Positions 8,147 to 17,397 are shown, counted from the first letter of the stretch. The stretch: 64,000 bases of DNA from Desulfovibrio sp. TomC (GCF_000801335.2 NZ_JSEH01000012.1:62001-126000); one strand, 5' to 3'. Numbers and translations: made by a program. The notes: generated by a model not told the origin, from the letters alone.

Positions 8147-8731
8147 ATGGGAACTGGCCGGCTGGAAGCCTTTAGCGATGGCGTCATCGCCATCATTATT
8201 ACCATTATGGTTTTGGAATTGAGGGTCCCTCATGGCGACTCCATGAGTGCCTTGCAGCCGCTGTTCTCTACATTTTTAAGCTACATACTCAGTTTTGTGT
8301 ATGTTGGAATATATTGGAGCAATCATCATCACATGCTCCACGCAACGCAACACGTCAATGGCGGCATTCTTTGGGCCAATCTACATCTGTTGTTCTGGCT
8401 GTCATTGATCCCATTCACGACAGGGTGGATGGGGCAAAACCATTTTTCCGCTGCGCCTTGTGCCTTATACGGCACGGTTCTCCTGCTGTCCTCCATTGCC
8501 TATTGGATCCTACAGCGAACGATCATTGCCGCCCAGGGCCATAGTTCACTCCTTAAAATCGCGGTTGGCCGGGACTTTAAAGGAAAAATATCTCCGGTGC
8601 TCTACTTGATTGCCATACCGACAGCTTTTTTTGCGGAGTGGGTCGCTGAGGGGATCTATGTCCTTGTCGCCATGATTTGGCTCATTCCGGACCGTCGCAT
8701 TGAACGGTTTTTAGAAAATAAAGATACCTAG
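8147..8731 (+). CDS. TMEM175 (DUF1211) family potassium channel-like protein
   Basis: 194 residues with about six hydrophobic segments. The N-terminal signature RLEAFSDGVIAIIIT is the hallmark RxxxFSD motif of the TMEM175 family. Bacterial members form tetrameric leak-type K+ channels in the inner membrane. The ATG at 8147 places the motif at residue 5, the normal position; a longer frame from 8084 would add an unlikely tail. AT content is slightly above that of the neighbours. No linked partner gene is evident. Confidence 0.9.
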   Translation: MGTGRLEAFSDGVIAIIITIMVLELRVPHGDSMSALQPLFSTFLSYILSFVYVGIYWSNHHHMLHATQHVNGGILWANLHLLFWLSLIPFTTGWMGQNHFSAAPCALYGTVLLLSSIAYWILQRTIIAAQGHSSLLKIAVGRDFKGKISPVLYLIAIPTAFFAEWVAEGIYVLVAMIWLIPDRRIERFLENKDT

Positions 8732-8854
8732 TACCGCAATTGCATCTGGCCAAACCACTTGAAATGTGAGGCAGGGACAGCCGACCCCAATTTTCCCGCT
8801 TTCAGGCGAGGGAGTGGATGAACGCAAACCCGGAGTGGAACACAGAACCGGCGA

Positions 8855-9541
8855 TCAGTGCCCTGCCGCGTCCTTGTCCAGACGCAGGGAGCGACGAAAC
8901 CGCTTGTCCAAGGTCTCTTCGAAAAAGTCCTGGAGCACCCGGCGGTACTTCTTGAGATAGTACTGTCGGTCCAGAAACTTCTGCTTGTCGCGGTACTTGA
9001 TCAGCGTCGAGGGGTTGAAGTAGGCCACGGCGTTCTTGGGCGTGAGCACAAAGGGCGGCAGGCCCTCCTGGACCAGGATGTAGCTGGCGACCAACGCCCC
9101 GGTGCGGTGGTTGCCTTCGAGAAAGAGCTGCGGCTGGCTGACCCCCAGGACATAGACCCCGGCGGCCCGGCGGGTGGCGCTTTTGTGGCGTTTGCGCTCG
9201 TACCAGTCGGCAATGCCGCCGATGCCGTCGGCAAAGCGGTGGCGCGTTTCCAGCAGATGGGAGCCGTATTCCAGGCGCACGCTGTCGTTTACGCCGCACA
9301 GCACAATGTGGTTGAGTTCCAGGATATGGTCGAGTCCTGACGGCGAGAACACCTCCACCCCGTCTTCAAGGAGCTGGTCCACGTAGGCATAGCCTTCGAG
9401 CAGGTTGCCGATGATCTGGTCGGTCAGCGGTTCGCGGCGCATGAGCAGCTTTTCGTTGACGCCTTCAAAATTTGCCTGCACGGCGCGCAGGGATTCCTCG
9501 ATCCGGTCGAGGTCGAGGCGGTACTGTTTGTGGCTGCTCAT
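8855..9541 (-). CDS. Fic-domain-like protein with degenerate active-site motif
   Basis: 228 residues. The central segment QLFLEGNHRTGALVASYIL aligns with the Fic core HxFxxGNxRxxR. Gln stands where the catalytic His should be, and His replaces the residue after GN. Fic enzymes use that His to transfer AMP or other groups to protein hydroxyls, so this protein is probably not a standard AMPylase. The N-terminal half is helical, and the C-terminus is basic (KRFRRSLRLDKD). No toxin-antitoxin partner is adjacent. The start at 9541 is preferred because the helical domain begins there; ATG codons at 9553 and 9631 are alternatives. A decayed copy of its 3' end lies at 6639-6690. Confidence 0.7.
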   Translation of the reverse strand: MSSHKQYRLDLDRIEESLRAVQANFEGVNEKLLMRREPLTDQIIGNLLEGYAYVDQLLEDGVEVFSPSGLDHILELNHIVLCGVNDSVRLEYGSHLLETRHRFADGIGGIADWYERKRHKSATRRAAGVYVLGVSQPQLFLEGNHRTGALVASYILVQEGLPPFVLTPKNAVAYFNPSTLIKYRDKQKFLDRQYYLKKYRRVLQDFFEETLDKRFRRSLRLDKDAAGH

Positions 9542-9633
9542 AGGGCCGGGCATCCTTTCCGCGTTCCCGTGACAACCCCGGGTGGTGGCGGTCCATGGGA
9601 TGTGCCGCAAGGCGGCGGCCTTGTCCACCACCG

Positions 9634-9669
9634 AAAAAAAGGCCGCCCCGACGAATCGGAGCGGCCTTT
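9634..9669 (-). terminator. Terminator of the DEAD-box helicase gene
   Basis: The stem AAAGGCCGC (9638-9646) with GCGGCCTTT (9661-9669) is extended by CCG/CGG. The run of seven A at 9634-9640 becomes a U tract on the minus strand. Confidence 0.88.
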
Positions 9670-9688
9670 GGATGTTTGCTCTGTCAGC

Positions 9689-11188
9689 CTAGGCGGCGGA
9701 AGCGCCCTGGTAGGGGCGGCGGGGACGCTGGTTGCCGTCGCGCTGGTTGCCGCCGTCGGCCAGGCCGAAGGTGGTGCGGCGGTCGTCACTGCGCGGACGG
9801 TCGCCAGCCGGGCGATCGTTGCGCGGACGGTCGCCAGCCGGGCGGTCGGTACGCGGGCGTTCGCCAGCCGGACGGTCGGAGCGCGAACGGTCGCCCTGGG
9901 CCGATTCAGCCCGGGCCGGACGGTCCGTGCGCGAACGATCGCCGTAGGAACGCTCGCCATAGCTCTGCCGGGGGCGGTCGCCGTAGTTCTGGCGGCCACG
10001 GGACGGGTAGCGCGGGGCCGGGGCGCTGCGGCGGAATTCGCCCGGCTCGGGCTCAAAGCCGGCCAGCTCGCGACGGGGCAGGGCCTTTTTCATGTGGGAC
10101 TCGATGGCCCGGACCATGCCGACGTCTTCGCCGGTCACGAAGGTATGGGCCTGGCCGTCATGTTCGGCCCGGCCGGTGCGGCCGATGCGGTGGGTGTAGG
10201 CCTCGGCCGTGTCCGGAATATCGAAGTTGATGACGTGGCCCACCTGGGAGACGTCAATGCCCCGGGCGGCGATATCCGTGGCCACCAGCACCTGGAACGC
10301 GCCGCGGCGGAAGCCTTCCATGGCGATCTGGCGCTGGCGCTGGGACAGGTTGCCCTGCAGGCAGGTCGCCTTATGGCCGGAACGGCACAGTTGCAGGGCC
10401 AGATTCTTGGCCCGGTGCTTGGTGCGGGTGAAAACGATGACCGACGATTTTCCGGCCTCGCCCAGCAGATGCAGGAGCAGCGGAGCCTTCTGGTTGTGGG
10501 ACACCGGGTAGATGGCGTGTTCCACAGTGGCCAGAGGGGCCATGTTGCCGATGCGCACGGCAACCGGGTCGGAAAGCGTCTCGCCAGCCAGGCCGGAGAT
10601 GGCCGGGGGCATGGTGGCGGAGAAAAGCAGGGTCTGGCGCTTGGCCGGCAGGGCCGCCAGGATGCGCTTGATGTCCGGCAAAAAGCCCATGTCGAACATG
10701 TGGTCGGCTTCATCCAGAACCAGCGTCTCCAGGCCGTCGAAACGGACGTTGCCCTGGTTCAAGTGGTCAAGCAGGCGGCCCGGGCAGGCCACCACGATGT
10801 CCACGCCCTGACGCAGGGCGCGGGTCTGCGGGAACATGCCCATGCCGCCGTAGATGACGGCGGCGCGCAGCTTGGTGCCGCGCATGAAGTCCAGGGCGGA
10901 GCGGAAAATCTGTTCAGCCAACTCCCGGGTCGGGGCCAGGATCAAGGTCCGCGGCGAACGCGACTTGGCCGGGGTGGTCAGCAGACGATGCAGGATGGGC
11001 AACAGGAAAGCGGCGGTTTTGCCGGTTCCGGTCTGGGCCAGACCCATCAGGTCACGTCCTTCGAGGATGTGGGGGATGGATTCGGTCTGGATAGGGGTCG
11101 GGTTTTCGTAGCCGATGCGCTTGATGTTGGCGACAAGGGCAGAGTGCAGGGCAAAAGAATCGAAGCTCAAAAGGATATCCTTTGGCAA
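9689..11188 (-). CDS. DEAD-box RNA helicase (RhlE-like)
   Basis: 499 residues. The helicase core covers about residues 1-375: Q-motif region, Walker A AQTGTGKTA, PTRELAEQ, DEAD in LVLDEADHMFDMGF, SAT, and HRIGRTGRAEHDG. A basic, disordered tail of about 110 residues follows, rich in Arg, Asp, Gly and Pro. Such helicases unwind RNA in ribosome assembly or degradosome function, and the tail binds RNA. The tail contains tandem ten-residue repeats. A strong terminator follows the gene, and a 298-base leader without a gene precedes it, so it is monocistronic and may be regulated through its leader. Confidence 0.95.
   Translation of the reverse strand: MPKDILLSFDSFALHSALVANIKRIGYENPTPIQTESIPHILEGRDLMGLAQTGTGKTAAFLLPILHRLLTTPAKSRSPRTLILAPTRELAEQIFRSALDFMRGTKLRAAVIYGGMGMFPQTRALRQGVDIVVACPGRLLDHLNQGNVRFDGLETLVLDEADHMFDMGFLPDIKRILAALPAKRQTLLFSATMPPAISGLAGETLSDPVAVRIGNMAPLATVEHAIYPVSHNQKAPLLLHLLGEAGKSSVIVFTRTKHRAKNLALQLCRSGHKATCLQGNLSQRQRQIAMEGFRRGAFQVLVATDIAARGIDVSQVGHVINFDIPDTAEAYTHRIGRTGRAEHDGQAHTFVTGEDVGMVRAIESHMKKALPRRELAGFEPEPGEFRRSAPAPRYPSRGRQNYGDRPRQSYGERSYGDRSRTDRPARAESAQGDRSRSDRPAGERPRTDRPAGDRPRNDRPAGDRPRSDDRRTTFGLADGGNQRDGNQRPRRPYQGASAA
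9788..9892 (-). repeat. 30-bp tandem repeats encoding the helicase tail
   Basis: About three and a half in-frame 30-base units encode a DRPAGDRPRN-like decapeptide (Arg/Asp/Pro rich) in the helicase C-terminus. The unit length keeps the frame, so copy number can change without breaking the protein. Confidence 0.8.
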
Positions 11189-11486
11189 GACGTGTAACCG
11201 CGCTGCTTGAAATCGCGCGCGGCGGCGATCGGCGATGCGAGAAACGGAAGCTGCGGGCCGCGTCAGGAATCGGAAGATCGGGGCCAGTGGCCATCGGGGG
11301 GGAGAAGGCGTTCCGGGTGGGAGCGACCGGTTTGCAGCGAGACCGTGTCGCGGGAACGATGCCCTGGGCCGATGAATGCCAAGCAGTCAGAATACGGACT
11401 TTATGGCTGGTGTCAACCAGCCGAATCGAAATACCCTTGGTTTTTATCCGATCCCCGTGTAGCCAGCCGGAAACCAGGGAGTTTCC

Positions 11487-12362
11487 ATGAAGGACCAGAA
11501 ACGGGCCATGCGCTTTGGGCTGGTCACGGTGGCCATGTGGTCCACGGTGGCCTCGGCCTTCAAGCTGGCCCTGGCCCACGTCAGCCCGCTGCAACTGCTT
11601 TTTTTCGCCAGCCTGGCCTCGTGCCTGACCCTGGCCGCAATCCTGGCCGCCACGGGCCGGCTTGGCCAGTTGCGCCGGCTCACCCGCGCCCAGTGGCGGC
11701 GTTCGCTGTTCCTTGGCGCGCTCAACCCCTTCCTCTACTACACCATCCTCTTTGCCGCCTATGACCTGCTCCCGGCCCAGGAGGCCCAGCCGCTGAACTA
11801 CACCTGGGCCATCACCCTGTCGCTTCTGGCCGTGCCCATGCTCGGCCAGAAGCTGCGGGGCCGCGACTTGATCGCCATCCTGGTCAGCTACTGCGGCGTG
11901 GTGGTCATCGCCACCCACGGCGATCTGCTTGGGATGCGTTTTGCCAGTCCGTCCGGGGTGGCCCTGGCCCTTGTTTCCACGGTGATCTGGGCCTTGTACT
12001 GGATTCTCGGGACCAGGGACGACCGCGACCCGGTGGTGGGGCTTCTGGCCAATTTCCTGTGCAGTCTGCCGCTCACCTTCCTGGCCGTGCTGTGTTTTTC
12101 CGACCCCTTCCCGGGCTCGTGGCCGGGGCTGGCCGGCGCGGCCTACGTCGGCGTCTTCGAAATGGGGCTGGCCTTTGTGACCTGGCTCACCGCCCTCAAA
12201 TGCGCGGAAAATGCCGCCCGGGTGGCAAACCTGATCTTCCTGTCGCCTTTTTGTTCGCTGCTGCTGATCCATTTCTTGGTCGGCGAGGCGATTTTGCCGT
12301 CCACCGTGGTGGGACTGGGGCTGATCCTGGCCGGGCTGGGAGTGCAGCGCCTGGGGCGGTAA
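11487..12362 (+). CDS. EamA/DMT-superfamily transporter
   Basis: 291 residues with ten predicted membrane segments arranged as two EamA repeats (about residues 8-140 and 150-288). DMT permeases of this layout export amino acids, nucleosides or related metabolites across the inner membrane. AGGGAG lies upstream of the ATG. The gene is alone on this strand, divergent from the helicase and convergent with the glycosyltransferase. The substrate cannot be assigned. Confidence 0.88.
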   Translation: MKDQKRAMRFGLVTVAMWSTVASAFKLALAHVSPLQLLFFASLASCLTLAAILAATGRLGQLRRLTRAQWRRSLFLGALNPFLYYTILFAAYDLLPAQEAQPLNYTWAITLSLLAVPMLGQKLRGRDLIAILVSYCGVVVIATHGDLLGMRFASPSGVALALVSTVIWALYWILGTRDDRDPVVGLLANFLCSLPLTFLAVLCFSDPFPGSWPGLAGAAYVGVFEMGLAFVTWLTALKCAENAARVANLIFLSPFCSLLLIHFLVGEAILPSTVVGLGLILAGLGVQRLGR

Positions 12363-12373
12363 GCTGGCCTGCT

Positions 12374-13615
12374 TTAGGCCCGCGCCGCTTTCAAGATCGA
12401 AACCATCGTGGCCGCCCGGTGCACATACGTGTGTTCGGCGTCTATTCGCTTCCGGGCGTTCTCGGAATATTTCGCTCTGGTTGCGCCGTCTTGGGCATAC
12501 CTCTTATACTGCTCGACAAAATCATCGGCACCCGAATACGTCGCAATCTCCTGGCCCACTTCAAAAAGACCGGCAATCTGGTCGCTCGAATCCGTCAACA
12601 GGAATCCGCCGGCAAAAGGGACGTCAAACACCCGTTCATTGGCCGCGCCATGCATATGGACGCTCGTGATGTTCAACGTGATGGTCGCGGCCTTGTAGAG
12701 ACCGGCTATAAACGACCGGTCGTAATTGGACGGCATCAGGTTGATGGAGCGGTCTTTAAGGGCATTTTTCCAATCAAGCGGCCCGACAATGAGATGCTCT
12801 TTCGCTATTGCCCGGGCCAGGACAGCGGTTCGATACAACTTGTTTGCATACAGACTGACGATGAGATCAAATTTCTGCCGCACCGGCGCGCTGCCAAGCG
12901 CGTGGTACCAGGCCGCATACGGGCCGCCTTCTTCCGCAAGCAACGCCACCACGGTCTTTGCCCGCTCGGCGACCAGACGCCCGGCGATCTTCTTGTAGGC
13001 CGGCAACAATCTGACAAGACTTGGCGTCGTTTTGATATACCGGCCGATCTTGGCGGAAAATGTTTCGCCGACAAAGAGCAGCCGATTTTCCGCCGCATGA
13101 ACGGCAGCCGGCGCAAGCCCATCCCCGCTCGCGCGTGGGTGGGCATTGACCCCAAGCGGCAGATAAAAGGCGTGCTTGTAGCCAAGCTGGGACAGCTCCG
13201 GCAGGGCTGAGGCGTCCGTCGAGAAAAGAAAGACATTGTCGCCGACAACCGCCCGAAACGGACTCAGGATAAGACCCGGGCTGTCCAACAGCCACGAGAC
13301 CAGCGGAACATCCAGGTCGCCAAGCAGGTTGCCCAGATCGCCTTCCGGGTCCACGCCGTTGTGCGACAAGGTCAAAACAAAATCCGGGTTGACCTGGACA
13401 ATCAAGGCGATCAAACGCGCGATAAATTCTTGTTTCTGCGTCCAGGGGAAAAGGTCCAGTCCGTATCCCTTCACGCCAATGGCTTCAAAAGCATCCTCCA
13501 GGCCATCCAAGAAAACATAATCAGAGCGCTTGATAAAAATAAAAGCATACGGCCTTTTGGCAAAAGGCTTTTTGTCCTTCACTTTTTTGAAATCGCTCTT
13601 CTTGATCGTCAGCAT
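12374..13615 (-). CDS. CgeB-like glycosyltransferase
   Basis: 413 residues. The C-terminal part has the pattern of CgeB/GT1-type proteins: a nucleotide-sugar-site-like segment (ANERVFDVPFAGGFLLTD), then YSGADDFVEQYKRYAQD and a terminal RIDAEHTYVHRA helix. The N-terminal half contains a Rossmann-like segment with LTLSHNGVDPEG. It probably transfers a sugar to a cell-surface glycan or protein. The ATG at 13615 is preferred; an upstream start at 13639 lacks a good ribosome-binding site. It follows the O-acylation genes by 75 bases on the same strand, so a shared role in surface polysaccharide is likely (inference). Confidence 0.8.
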   Translation of the reverse strand: MLTIKKSDFKKVKDKKPFAKRPYAFIFIKRSDYVFLDGLEDAFEAIGVKGYGLDLFPWTQKQEFIARLIALIVQVNPDFVLTLSHNGVDPEGDLGNLLGDLDVPLVSWLLDSPGLILSPFRAVVGDNVFLFSTDASALPELSQLGYKHAFYLPLGVNAHPRASGDGLAPAAVHAAENRLLFVGETFSAKIGRYIKTTPSLVRLLPAYKKIAGRLVAERAKTVVALLAEEGGPYAAWYHALGSAPVRQKFDLIVSLYANKLYRTAVLARAIAKEHLIVGPLDWKNALKDRSINLMPSNYDRSFIAGLYKAATITLNITSVHMHGAANERVFDVPFAGGFLLTDSSDQIAGLFEVGQEIATYSGADDFVEQYKRYAQDGATRAKYSENARKRIDAEHTYVHRAATMVSILKAARA

Positions 13616-13690
13616 AGGCCTTACGCCCCTGTGCGGCATTGCAATTGGCCGGTCGTCCAGGGCAGGCCGACCGGGAAGCCCGTTCCCCCT

Positions 13691-15172
13691 CTAGAACTGA
13701 AAATACAGAAAATCCGTAGCGTTCGAGAGATTCGTCACCACCACGAAAAACAGCGCGCCCAGGAGCGCCGCCCAGGCCACGGTCGGCCGCCACTGCAAGA
13801 AGCGCGGCGCCGGCGGCTCGCCCGGGGTCAGAAAGGCCTCGATGCGCGGGCGCACGCCGGCCATGATCTGCTGGGTGTTGGGCGCAAGAAAACTCACCGC
13901 AGCGCAGCCGGCCAGGGCGCTCCAGACCGTCCAGCCGTAGGCCGGCCCCCCGCCCCCGCCAGCCCCGAACAGGGCCGCATACACCCGCCCGGCCGCCGGC
14001 AGCGTCTCGGCCCGAAACAGCACCCAGGCCAGGGCCGTCAGGGCGAAGGTCGCGGCCACGGCCGCCAGGTGCGCGGTCCTCCCCGACTCCCCGCCCGGTC
14101 CGGCCCGCCGGGTCACGGCATGGGTGACGGCCAAGGCCAGCCCGTGCGCCCCGCCCCACAGGATAAAGCCATAGCCCGCCCCGTGCCACAACCCGCCAAG
14201 GAGCATGGTCGCCAGCAGATTGGCGTATTGGCGCAATGCCCCGTGCCGGTTGCCGCCCAGAGGAATGTAGAGACACTCGCGCAAAAACCAGGACAGGGTG
14301 ATGTGCCAGCGCCGCCAGAACTCCACGATGCTGCGCGACTTGTAGGGCGAATCGAAATTGACCGGCAGTTCGATCTTAAAGAGCAAGGCAAGGCCGATGG
14401 CCATGTCCGAATAACCGGAAAAATCGAAATAAATCTGGAAGGTATAGGCCAAAACGCCGGCCCAGGCCGCCGCCGAGCCCAGAGGGCCGCCCGCGGCGGC
14501 CTGCCCGAAAACCTCGTTGGCGAAGGGCGCGATCAGGTCGGCGATAAGCACCTTTTTGACCAGCCCGAGCGTCAGCCAGGCCAAGCCCGAGGCGGCAAAC
14601 ACCGACGACAGCCCGAAAAAGGCCCGGGAACCCAGCTGGGCCAGAATATTTTTATACTTGATGATGGGACCGGCAATGAGGTGGGGAAAAAAGGTGACGC
14701 AAAAGACGTAGTCGAGGAAGCGAAACCGCGTCACCGCGCCGCTTCGGATATCGCGCAGAAAAATGATCTGCTGGAAGGTGAAAAAGGAAATGCCAAGCGG
14801 CAGGACAATCATCGGCGACGGTACGGTCAGGCCGAACAGGGACAGGACGTCGGTGAGAAAAAAGCGCGTGTACTTGAAATAGGCGAGCAAGGCGACGTTG
14901 GCGGCCACGCCGAGTCGGAAGAGCTTGGTGCGCCGGACGCAGCCCGCCTCCCCCCGGGCGGCGGCGATGGCCCGGGCCAGCAGATAGTTGCCCGCAATGG
15001 AGGTCAGGATGACCGGCACGTCGGCCACGGCAAACCAGCCGTAAAAGGCCAGGGAACAGACGATCAGCCAGATTTTGGCCGGCCTGCGGTCGTCCCGCCC
15101 GGCCAGCAGGGCAAAGCCGGCAAAGGCAAGGGGTAAAAAGGCGAACAGAAAGATATAGGAATTAAAGAGCAT
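13691..15172 (-). CDS. MBOAT-family O-acyltransferase (AlgI-like)
   Basis: 493 residues with about ten to twelve membrane segments. Diagnostic motifs are FWRRWHITLSWFLRECLYIPLGGNR and the catalytic-His segment LLGGLWHGAGYGFILWGGAHG. AlgI/DltB-type proteins move acyl (usually acetyl) groups across the inner membrane for O-acylation of exported polysaccharide. The two preceding genes on the same strand are a coiled-coil membrane protein and an SGNH-like protein, the usual partner that completes acyl transfer in the periplasm. Together they form a polysaccharide-modification operon. The polymer is not identified in this window. Confidence 0.93.
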   Translation of the reverse strand: MLFNSYIFLFAFLPLAFAGFALLAGRDDRRPAKIWLIVCSLAFYGWFAVADVPVILTSIAGNYLLARAIAAARGEAGCVRRTKLFRLGVAANVALLAYFKYTRFFLTDVLSLFGLTVPSPMIVLPLGISFFTFQQIIFLRDIRSGAVTRFRFLDYVFCVTFFPHLIAGPIIKYKNILAQLGSRAFFGLSSVFAASGLAWLTLGLVKKVLIADLIAPFANEVFGQAAAGGPLGSAAAWAGVLAYTFQIYFDFSGYSDMAIGLALLFKIELPVNFDSPYKSRSIVEFWRRWHITLSWFLRECLYIPLGGNRHGALRQYANLLATMLLGGLWHGAGYGFILWGGAHGLALAVTHAVTRRAGPGGESGRTAHLAAVAATFALTALAWVLFRAETLPAAGRVYAALFGAGGGGGPAYGWTVWSALAGCAAVSFLAPNTQQIMAGVRPRIEAFLTPGEPPAPRFLQWRPTVAWAALLGALFFVVVTNLSNATDFLYFQF

Positions 15173-15247
15173 GGCGGGACCTGCTGCAATCGGCTCCCGA
15201 CGCGGGCAGGGCGCGGCGCAGCCAGAAACAAAGAGTTGGCCGACGCC

Positions 15248-16150
15248 TCACGGCTGCTCCGTGGCAATGGCAAAGGCCGTGAACGCGGCGGCATAGCCGG
15301 TGGGGTCGCCAGGGGCAAAGGCCACGCCGAACTGGTTATAGGCCTTGTAGTCGATGGTGATGGAATTAAGCCCCACCTGACCCGGAAAGGTCAGATCGCA
15401 GGCTTCCTCCCCTTCCATCCAGCCCTGGGCCTTGGGCAGGGGCAGAACCGTCACCGCGCCATTGGCCGTGACGGTCAGCGCCTGGCCGGGCACGGGGTTG
15501 TTGACCCGAAAGGTCAGGCGCACGGTGCGCGGCAGGGGCAGGACAAAGGCCACTACGGTCCGCGGCCCCAGGCCCCAGCGCCAATGACGCCCGCCTTCGC
15601 GCTCCAGGCCAAGCAGCCCGGCCACTTTGAAATCCGGCGGCAGCGGTTTGGTTGCGTCAAACAAATCCACGGCAAAAGTGGCCCGGGCCTCGCGGGCCAG
15701 GCTCTGTTGCCGCGCGCGCCAGACCTCGCGACCGCCGGCTCCGACGGCCACGACCAGCCCCAGGCAAAGCGCCCCGGCAGCCAGCCGCAACGCACGCCGC
15801 CGCCGTTCTCCCAGGATGACCAGGGCCTGCCGGCGGCGGCCGGCCAGCCAGACCATGGCCTCATGCAGCCGGTCGGGCAGGGTAAGGCGCAAGGCGTGGT
15901 CGTCGACAGCCGGGCCGTCGATCACAAAAAGCCCCCGGGGCGGCGGGGAGAGCTCCGGGGAGTGGGCGGCCAGGGCCTGTCGCAAGACCCGGGCCTCGGC
16001 CTCAAACCGGGCCGCCGCCGACCGGGCCGCAGCCACGTCGGCGGCATCGAGCAACCGCTCGATCTCGGCCTTCCTGGCGGACAAGGCAGCGAACTCCCGG
16101 CGCAGGGCAGCGGCAGTACAAGCTGCCGGCGAGGGAAAAAAACGGCTCAT
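15248..16150 (-). CDS. Uncharacterised coiled-coil membrane protein of the O-acylation operon
   Basis: 300 residues, not recognised. An Ala/Arg/Glu-rich helical N-terminal region (about 10-65) likely forms a coiled coil. One strong membrane segment lies near residues 118-138, preceded by an Arg-rich stretch (ERRRRALR). The C-terminal region of about 150 residues has the alternating pattern of a beta-sandwich (RTVRLTFRVNNPVPGQALTV). This suggests a cytoplasmic coiled coil, one membrane pass and a periplasmic carbohydrate-binding-like domain. Its ATG overlaps the stop of the SGNH-like gene (ATGA), so it is translationally coupled. The position between acyltransferase and SGNH partner suggests a scaffold or glycan-binding subunit (inference). 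Confidence 0.75.
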   Translation of the reverse strand: MSRFFPSPAACTAAALRREFAALSARKAEIERLLDAADVAAARSAAARFEAEARVLRQALAAHSPELSPPPRGLFVIDGPAVDDHALRLTLPDRLHEAMVWLAGRRRQALVILGERRRRALRLAAGALCLGLVVAVGAGGREVWRARQQSLAREARATFAVDLFDATKPLPPDFKVAGLLGLEREGGRHWRWGLGPRTVVAFVLPLPRTVRLTFRVNNPVPGQALTVTANGAVTVLPLPKAQGWMEGEEACDLTFPGQVGLNSITIDYKAYNQFGVAFAPGDPTGYAAAFTAFAIATEQP

Positions 16151-17397
16151 GGCCCGCTCCGGGAAGCCCGGCCCAGCACCAGGTCGATATAGGCGCTGTT
16201 ATCCCGGGCAAACCGGGCATGGCCGGCTTCAAGCCAGGCGGCGTCAGCGGCAGGATCCACCGCGGCGGAGGAACTCTTGGCCGGGACAAGTTCCCGGCCA
16301 AAGTCCGGCACCGCGTCTTCGCCGGCCACCATGCGGCGCAGCATCAGGTTGCCGACGTTTCGCTTGTAGTGAAACGTATCGGCAAAATAGGTCAGTTCAT
16401 CGCGCAGGCCGGCCGCGGTCAGCACCGGCTCGGTCGTAACGGCGTTGTACCCGGAAAAATCCCACAGCGCGATGCGCGGTCCGGGACCGCCGGCATTGGC
16501 CTCGACCGTCATCGCAATGATCGCGCGCCGCCAGGCAAGATACGTATCCCACAGACCGGCCTCGCGCAGCACGTCAAACAGCACGGCATGGAAGGGATTG
16601 ATCAGCACATACGTCTCAATGCCGTTGTCGCGGCAATAGTGCAACAGGCTTTTGAAGTCCGTAAGCGATGATACGCCGGTCCGGGGATTGCTCAAGGCGT
16701 AGTTGTGGTAAAACTGAAGCACGGCCGGATAGAAACCGACAAAAGGATTGTGTTGGGCCGACAATTCCGTCGCAGCGGCCATCGCCGGAGCCAACGGCGT
16801 TGCGGCCGGGGCAGCCGGGACGGCGGGCGAGACGGCAGGCCGGGGGGACGGCCGACTGTTGATGACGCACTGAGCGCCCTTGGCCAGGGCGTCGCGGGAA
16901 AACAACAGCCGACAGACATCGCTCAGGATGTCGCCGGGAAGGCGGCCGGGCTGGCCAAGAAAGCGTTCGGCATCGGTCTTGTCAAAGGGCGTATAGCCGG
17001 TATTGAACCCGAAGAAATCCAAGGCAATGACCGCACGTTTCAGCGGCGTGACCGTATTGGCGTGGACGAGCATCCGCCGGGCCATGGCAAAATCGGCGTG
17101 GGCCATGCCGCCGTTGTAGCAGTTGACGGCCTCGCCCGGGTACAAGGCGGCCAGATCCGGGCAAAAAATGTCGCGGGAGCGCGAAGACCCAACGATGATG
17201 GCGTCATAGTTGCCGCGAAGGACGACGTAGGGCTTGGTGACGTGGTCAGGCTTGGTCTTGGCCGTGGACAGGCCCGGGATTGGCGGCGTCCCAAACACGC
17301 CGTAGGGATCGATGCCGACGGAAAACACAGCCGCAGCGCCGCAGCCCACGGCCACGACAGCAAGGAAGACGGCAAGAAATCGCTTATGCGCATACAT
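16147..17397 (-). CDS. SGNH-hydrolase-like membrane-anchored protein (AlgJ/AlgX-type role)
   Basis: 416 residues. The N-terminal membrane anchor is at about 6-28. A nucleophile-type motif IIVGSSRSRD (Ser 71/72) and a late FADTFHYKRNVGNLML segment with the Asp-x-x-His pair complete an SGNH-like catalytic set; WDFSGYN is also typical of this group. A Pro/Ala-rich insertion occurs near residues 190-225. Such proteins transfer acyl groups to exported polysaccharide in the periplasm, working with the MBOAT protein encoded two genes downstream. The ATG at 17397 was chosen because the signal anchor starts there; a longer frame adds an unlikely Arg/Pro-rich tail. First gene of the operon. Confidence 0.82.
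   Translation of the reverse strand: MYAHKRFLAVFLAVVAVGCGAAAVFSVGIDPYGVFGTPPIPGLSTAKTKPDHVTKPYVVLRGNYDAIIVGSSRSRDIFCPDLAALYPGEAVNCYNGGMAHADFAMARRMLVHANTVTPLKRAVIALDFFGFNTGYTPFDKTDAERFLGQPGRLPGDILSDVCRLLFSRDALAKGAQCVINSRPSPRPAVSPAVPAAPAATPLAPAMAAATELSAQHNPFVGFYPAVLQFYHNYALSNPRTGVSSLTDFKSLLHYCRDNGIETYVLINPFHAVLFDVLREAGLWDTYLAWRRAIIAMTVEANAGGPGPRIALWDFSGYNAVTTEPVLTAAGLRDELTYFADTFHYKRNVGNLMLRRMVAGEDAVPDFGRELVPAKSSSAAVDPAADAAWLEAGHARFARDNSAYIDLVLGRASRSGP

Noticed and set aside
11405..11422. 7-bp hairpin before the EamA transporter
   Set aside because: Short stem, no T tract and no partner site; may be chance.
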